A stretch of DNA of 26,042 nucleotides, taken from NCBI GenBank assembly GCA_031422195.1, contig JANOPZ010000086.1, forward strand, positions 1-26,042, given 5' to 3'. A program made the translations under genes and the position numbers. The notes under the pieces are model-generated. The model ran no database searches. It was not told the DNA's origin and saw only the letters and a program-made list of their open reading frames with translations. Positions 22,757-26,042 of the stretch are shown piece by piece (within the stretch, counting starts at the first letter, position 1; every line of letters begins with the position of its first letter). Source of the stretch: JALOTE01 sp031422195. Its GTDB lineage: Bacteria > Pseudomonadota > Alphaproteobacteria > Rhizobiales > Rhizobiaceae.

Positions 22757-22810
22757 GAACCAAGACGAACGGAGTCAGAGTCCGCTATTCTACCGTTAAA
22801 TTATCCCCCA
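22737..22810 (-). tRNA. tRNA-Gln (anticodon CTG), CCA encoded
   Basis: The minus strand folds as a standard tRNA. Acceptor TGGGGGA (22810-22804) pairs with TCCCCCA. The D-arm is ATTTAACGGTAGAAT. The anticodon stem GCGGA/TCCGT holds loop CTCTGAC with anticodon CTG. The T-arm is CTTGG-TTCGAAT-CCAGG. The U1-A72 pair and G73 discriminator followed by CCA are typical of tRNA-Gln. The 3' half from the T-arm serves as one copy of the island-flanking repeat; the gene itself is intact. Confidence 0.95.
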
Positions 22811-22824
22811 AAGGCTGCTTGTGT

Positions 22825-22853
22825 TTTGCAGGGTTTTTGGACCATATTGTCAA
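22825..22853 (-). promoter_or_regulatory. Putative tRNA-Gln promoter
   Basis: On the minus strand TTGACA (22853-22848), 17 bases, then TGCAAA (22830-22825). The -10 element lies 14 bases upstream of the tRNA 5' end; it is weak, but the -35 element is perfect. Confidence 0.5.
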
Positions 22854-22896
22854 TCTCAAAAGTTCACTGCCAAGTCAAGGCTTCCAGACGTTTAAC

Positions 22897-22941
22897 GTTG
22901 AAGCTCTTGCCGGTTTAAGGTTGAAGCTCTTGCCGGTTTAA
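22897..22941. repeat. Tandem duplication of 23 bp
   Basis: GTTGAAGCTCTTGCCGGTTT with AAG or AAC after it occurs twice back to back (22897-22919 and 22920-22942, one difference). It lies between the tRNA promoter and ppx; no function is apparent. Confidence 0.75.
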
Positions 22942-23069
22942 CGATAGGCCTAATTTCTTCCTTGTGTTGCGCTGTGCGCCTGATAGCATGGCCTTAACAC
23001 ACACTCACAGCGCCTGCTGCGCCATTGGAGTTCATCTCCCGGCTGCGCGGCGCGATAAGGAATAGAGGC

Positions 23070-24308
23070 ATGTCGAACCGTTCTAACGGTGACATGCCGT
23101 CAGCTCCGCACCAAGGCAGCGATGTCTTGGCTGCCGAAGGAAACGGCATTGGCATCCGTTCTGCTTCAATTGCAGAGCAGCTAACAAACGCGCCTTTGGC
23201 TATTGCAGAGCCGAACATAACGGTTTTGCCACGCTCAAACATTCCTCCACACGCGCAAAACTCTGACCGTAACGATCTGAGCCGTCCGGCGTACGCAGCA
23301 CTTGATTTAGGGACAAACAATTGCCGCCTTTTGGTGGCTTCTCCAACAAAGCCGGGCCGCTTTCGTGTTGTGGACAGTTTTTCACGTATTGTTCGTCTGG
23401 GCGAGGGCTTGGGCGCGACGGGACGTCTGAGCGAAGCTGCAATGAACCGGGCGGTCGATGCGCTCGCTGTTTGCGCCGCAAAATTAAAAGGCCGCCCCAT
23501 GCGCAAAGTGCGGCTTATTGCAACTGAGGCCTGCCGTTCTGCTGAAAATGGCTTAGAGTTTCTGGACCGTGTTAAAAATCGCACGGGTCTTAGGCTGGAA
23601 GTGATTAACCGCGAGACTGAGGCCAAACTGGCGGTTGCTGGTTGCGCACCTTTAGTGGCTAATAATGCGCCCGGTGCAGTATTGTTTGATATTGGCGGCG
23701 GCTCCACCGAGGTGATACTTTGTGATTTGCGCTCGCGCAGAGGCCGCAGGCTTGAGAATAATATTATCGCTTGGACGTCACTGCCGGTTGGCGTGGTGAC
23801 GTTGGCGGAAAAGTTTGGCGGGCAAGATGTAACACCCGAAATATATCAAGCAATGGTCGACTACGTTTTGGGCTTGATTGATGCGTTTGAAGATCGCAAT
23901 GCCCTTGGCCAATTGGCCAATCATGTTGATTTTCATTTGTTGGGAACGTCGGGCACAGTGACGACCTTGGCAGGTCTTTTGCTAGGGTTGGAGCGTTATG
24001 ACAGGCGGCAGGTTGACGGGCTTTGGGTAACAGACAAAGAGTTGGATGACACGACCACAATGCTAAAAAGCTGGAGCTTCGCCGAACGCGTGAACAATGC
24101 CTGCATCGGGCCGGATAGAGCTGATCTCGTTTTGGCCGGCTGCGCTGTATTGGACGCAATCCGGAAGATCTGGCCGTCAGAACGATTGCGCGTTGCCGAT
24201 CGCGGCCTGCGCGAAGGCGTGTTAATGAACTTAATGGCAGCCGATGGCGCTTGGCGGCATAATCGGTTTCAGCCCAAACACAATCATGCCGCAGGGCAGG
24301 GAGCCTGA
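23070..24308 (+). CDS. ppx: Exopolyphosphatase (Ppx/GppA family)
   Basis: From the ATG at 23070 (AAGGA upstream) the product is 412 residues; a TTG 15 codons earlier is less likely. The first 75 or so residues are a poorly conserved extension. The ASKHA ATPase-fold core then begins with YAALDLGTNNCRLLVA (phosphate loop 1), followed by SFSRIVRLGEGLG, ATEACRSAENG, ETEAKLA and phosphate loop 2 in VLFDIGGGSTEVIL. It hydrolyses polyphosphate, or the pppGpp gamma-phosphate, in the cytoplasm. It is immediately upstream of rlmE, one base apart, a pairing common in Rhizobiales. Confidence 0.9.
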   Translation: MSNRSNGDMPSAPHQGSDVLAAEGNGIGIRSASIAEQLTNAPLAIAEPNITVLPRSNIPPHAQNSDRNDLSRPAYAALDLGTNNCRLLVASPTKPGRFRVVDSFSRIVRLGEGLGATGRLSEAAMNRAVDALAVCAAKLKGRPMRKVRLIATEACRSAENGLEFLDRVKNRTGLRLEVINRETEAKLAVAGCAPLVANNAPGAVLFDIGGGSTEVILCDLRSRRGRRLENNIIAWTSLPVGVVTLAEKFGGQDVTPEIYQAMVDYVLGLIDAFEDRNALGQLANHVDFHLLGTSGTVTTLAGLLLGLERYDRRQVDGLWVTDKELDDTTTMLKSWSFAERVNNACIGPDRADLVLAGCAVLDAIRKIWPSERLRVADRGLREGVLMNLMAADGAWRHNRFQPKHNHAAGQGA

Positions 24309-24309
24309 T

Positions 24310-25035
24310 ATGTCACGAGGATTAGGCGGGCCGCGCTCACTGCATACGCGGATTAAAAATCCAAAACTAAAGGAAAGTTCGCGGCGCTGGATTGAGCGCC
24401 ATTTGAACGACCCTTATGTAAAACGCTCCAAAGTGGATGGCTATCGCAGCCGCGCGGCCTACAAGTTTTTGGAAATCAACGAACGCCATAAACTTGTTAG
24501 CAAAGGTGACCGCGTTATTGATTTGGGGGCGGCCCCCGGTGGGTGGAGCCAGGTTGTCAGCGCGGTGACCGGTTCAACTGATGGCGTGCCGTTGGTTGTT
24601 GCGATTGATTATTTGCAGTTTGACCCGATCCCCGGTGTGGTGATTTTTGAAAAAGACTTCCTTGATGATGACGCACCCGCAGCCCTGATGGTGGCGCTTG
24701 GCGGAGCGCCGGATTTGGTGATTTCTGATATGGCATCCCCCACCGTTGGCCATCGCCAGACCGACCATATTCGCACCATGCATTTGGCGGAAGTGGCTGC
24801 TGATTTTGCAATTTCAGTTTTGAAACCCGGCGGGCATTTTTTGGCCAAAGCGTTTCAGGGCGGCACAGAAAAAGAGCTGCTTGATTTGCTCAAACGCAAT
24901 TTCAAATCCGTGCATCATGTTAAACCGCCAGCCAGCCGCCAAGAATCAGTTGAGAGCTTTATCTTGGCAAAAGGGTTTCGGGGACGGGAACAAGCTGCGC
25001 TAAACCCTATTTTATCAGAAAATTCAACAACTTAG
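24310..25035 (+). CDS. rlmE: 23S rRNA 2'-O-methyltransferase RlmE (FtsJ/RrmJ)
   Basis: From the ATG at 24310 (GGGAG upstream) the product is 241 residues; an in-frame ATG 22 codons earlier lies inside ppx and is unlikely. The N-terminal WIERHLNDPYVKRSKVDGYRSRAAYKFLEI is diagnostic. The SAM site is VIDLGAAPGGWSQ, and the K-D-K-E catalytic residues are visible in RSRAAYKF, DLVISDMASP, FLAKAFQGG and QESVESFIL. It methylates U2552 (E. coli numbering) of 23S rRNA. Its stop codon coincides with the edge of a REP-like element that probably also terminates transcription. Confidence 0.95.
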   Translation: MSRGLGGPRSLHTRIKNPKLKESSRRWIERHLNDPYVKRSKVDGYRSRAAYKFLEINERHKLVSKGDRVIDLGAAPGGWSQVVSAVTGSTDGVPLVVAIDYLQFDPIPGVVIFEKDFLDDDAPAALMVALGGAPDLVISDMASPTVGHRQTDHIRTMHLAEVAADFAISVLKPGGHFLAKAFQGGTEKELLDLLKRNFKSVHHVKPPASRQESVESFILAKGFRGREQAALNPILSENSTT

Positions 25036-25189
25036 TCATCCCCGCATTTATTGCGGGGACCCAGACTTTCTTTTGCCAGATATGCTTTGCCAGACTTGCT
25101 TTGCCGGACTTGCTTTGAAAGATACGTGCGCGCGAGATCATTGCAGAAAGTCTAGGCCCCCGCACAAGAAAGAGGCGGGGGGTGACTAA
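25033..25189. repeat. REP/BIME-like mosaic: inverted palindromic units around a tandem repeat
   Basis: The left unit reads TTAGTCATCCCCGC, a loop, GCGGGGACCCAGACTTTCT. The right unit, on the other strand, reads TTAGTCACCCCCCGC, a loop, GCGGGGGCCTAGACTTTCT. Each unit is itself a GC-rich hairpin, and the pair is inverted. Between them a 14-bp unit (TTTGCCAGATATGC, TTTGCCAGACTTGC, TTTGCCGGACTTGC) is tandemly repeated at 25072-25113, plus a partial copy to 25126. The left hairpin overlaps the rlmE stop codon and may act as its terminator. Confidence 0.8.
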
Positions 25190-25310
25190 ATAAAAATCAC
25201 GCGAAAACTAAACGCGAAGAGTTGCCATTTATCTAAAATTCCATCCAATCCCTAATGCAATCACACTTCACATCACATAAACTAACGGTATCAAATCACA
25301 GGTGACTTCC

Positions 25311-25814
25311 ATGGACTCCATTATGAACACGATCGGCAAGTCGCTTTATCAAGCGCGCATTTTGATGTCGGGTCTGTATATCGGCCTTGGCGTCATCATC
25401 GCATTGCTGATCACCAAGTTCTTTTATGAAGTCTACAAACTCGCCCTCACTATTCTGTTTGAGGACGTAACCAAAATCGCCCTCATCATCAAAACTCTCG
25501 AAATCGTGGATATGGTGATGGTGGTGCAACTGGTTTGGGTAGTAGCATTGGCGGGGTTCTCGCTGTTTGTCACCGACGAAAACTTCCGAGACGATATCAC
25601 CAATAAACCCGATTGGTTGTCGCATGTGACAACTTATAACCTAAAACTGAAACTCGCTTTTGCGATTATTTCGATTTCAGGTGTTCATGCCTTGAAGATT
25701 TATCTCGAAGGCCAAGCCGATTATCAAACGATGCTGGTGACTGTTACGGTGCATTTGGCCTTTGTGCTATCGGCCATTGGCATTGCTTTGTCGGAGCGAA
25801 TGACAAAAGCATAA
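25311..25814 (+). CDS. UPF0114 (YqhA-like/TIGR00645) membrane protein
   Basis: The 167-residue product starts MDSIMNTIGKSLYQARILMS (ATG at 25311 with AGGTGA before it; a GTG three codons earlier is possible). It has about four hydrophobic helices: 20-42, 58-78, 105-125 and 137-157. The patterns ARILMSGLYIGLGV, IKTLEIVDMVMVVQLVWVVALAGFSLFV and WLSHVTTYNLKLKLAFAIISISGVHALKIYL are characteristic of the family. Its role is unknown. A transporter gene follows after 15 bp, possibly in the same operon. Confidence 0.88.
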   Translation: MDSIMNTIGKSLYQARILMSGLYIGLGVIIALLITKFFYEVYKLALTILFEDVTKIALIIKTLEIVDMVMVVQLVWVVALAGFSLFVTDENFRDDITNKPDWLSHVTTYNLKLKLAFAIISISGVHALKIYLEGQADYQTMLVTVTVHLAFVLSAIGIALSERMTKA

Positions 25815-25829
25815 TCATCGGAGCCAACG

Positions 25830-26042
25830 ATGACCCTTTCGGGTTTCCTCCTCGTCTTTGCGGCGGCTTTTTGCCATGCCGGATGGAATTTCTTCTATAA
25901 GCGCATGGGCGGCGGGCTGGAGTTGATCTGGCTGTTTTCAGCGGTTAGCGCTTTGCTTTATGCGCCCTTGGCCGGTTATGTTATCTGGCACGCCAGTGCC
26001 GCATTATCCTCCCACCAATGGTTGTTTATTGCAGGCTCAACC
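25830..26042 (+). CDS. EamA/DMT-family transporter, 3' end outside window
   Basis: GGAG lies upstream of the ATG at 25830. Seventy-one codons are visible: MTLSGFLLVFAAAFCHAGWN, then FFYKRMGGGLELIWLFSAVS. HAGWNFFYKR in the first helix is typical of EamA-domain drug/metabolite transporters. Two to three hydrophobic helices are seen before the window ends; the full protein should have about ten. The substrate is unknown. Confidence 0.8.
   Translation, partial: MTLSGFLLVFAAAFCHAGWNFFYKRMGGGLELIWLFSAVSALLYAPLAGYVIWHASAALSSHQWLFIAGST

Noticed and set aside
22732..22941. 69-codon ORF across tRNA-Gln
   Set aside because: It is the translated complement of the tRNA gene and its promoter, not a protein gene.
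25035..25187. CRISPR array suggested by regularly spaced similar units
   Set aside because: The 14-bp units are directly tandem with no spacers, are few, and have no cas genes nearby.

Overview
The window looks like the chromosome of an alphaproteobacterium, most likely of the order Hyphomicrobiales (Rhizobiales) and probably a moderate-GC, perhaps marine, lineage. The reasons are the ppx-rlmE gene pair, a single-domain FASGY-type response regulator, an EcfG-type general-stress promoter, and a complete rhizobial-type smo/mtlK sorbitol-mannitol operon. No database search was possible, so genus and family statements are inferences.

Left flank (1-2412): the 3' part of a stand-alone receiver protein, a reverse-strand FMN-binding split-barrel 'general stress' protein with an exact GGAAC-N16-CGTT promoter, and a four-helix membrane protein. 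A long gene-poor stretch follows. Right flank (22737-26042): tRNA-Gln(CTG), ppx, rlmE, a REP-like mosaic repeat, a UPF0114 membrane protein and the start of an EamA-type transporter.

Between the flanks lies what reads as an old genomic island of about 20 kb. The 3' end of tRNA-Gln (22724-22756) is repeated in direct orientation at 2413-2445 with 31 of 33 bases identical. The N-terminal part of a decayed tyrosine integrase sits beside the tRNA and points into the island. The island holds a tiny translationally coupled two-ORF operon (28 and 73 codons) and an IS3-family element that cuts off both a small promoter-proximal ORF and the start of an L-fuconate dehydratase gene. Next to the latter is the C-terminal remnant of an FAH-family hydrolase. 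Then come three enzyme/regulator modules: aldo-keto reductase with TetR, alpha/beta hydrolase with TetR, and an epimerase-like SDR with an AraC regulator. The smo operon follows, then a second, mutated IS3-family element and a graveyard of integrase-derived sequence.

The smo operon is the functional core: smoD (HAD phosphatase), smoC (SorC-type regulator), smoE (binding protein), smoF and smoG (permeases), smoK (ATPase), smoS (sorbitol dehydrogenase) and mtlK (mannitol 2-dehydrogenase). Together they would import hexitols and oxidise them to fructose. An inverted repeat at the end of smoC is a candidate SmoC operator, and a strong hairpin between smoE and smoF probably gives the binding protein higher expression. 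No fructokinase follows mtlK; the second IS starts about 150 bp downstream.
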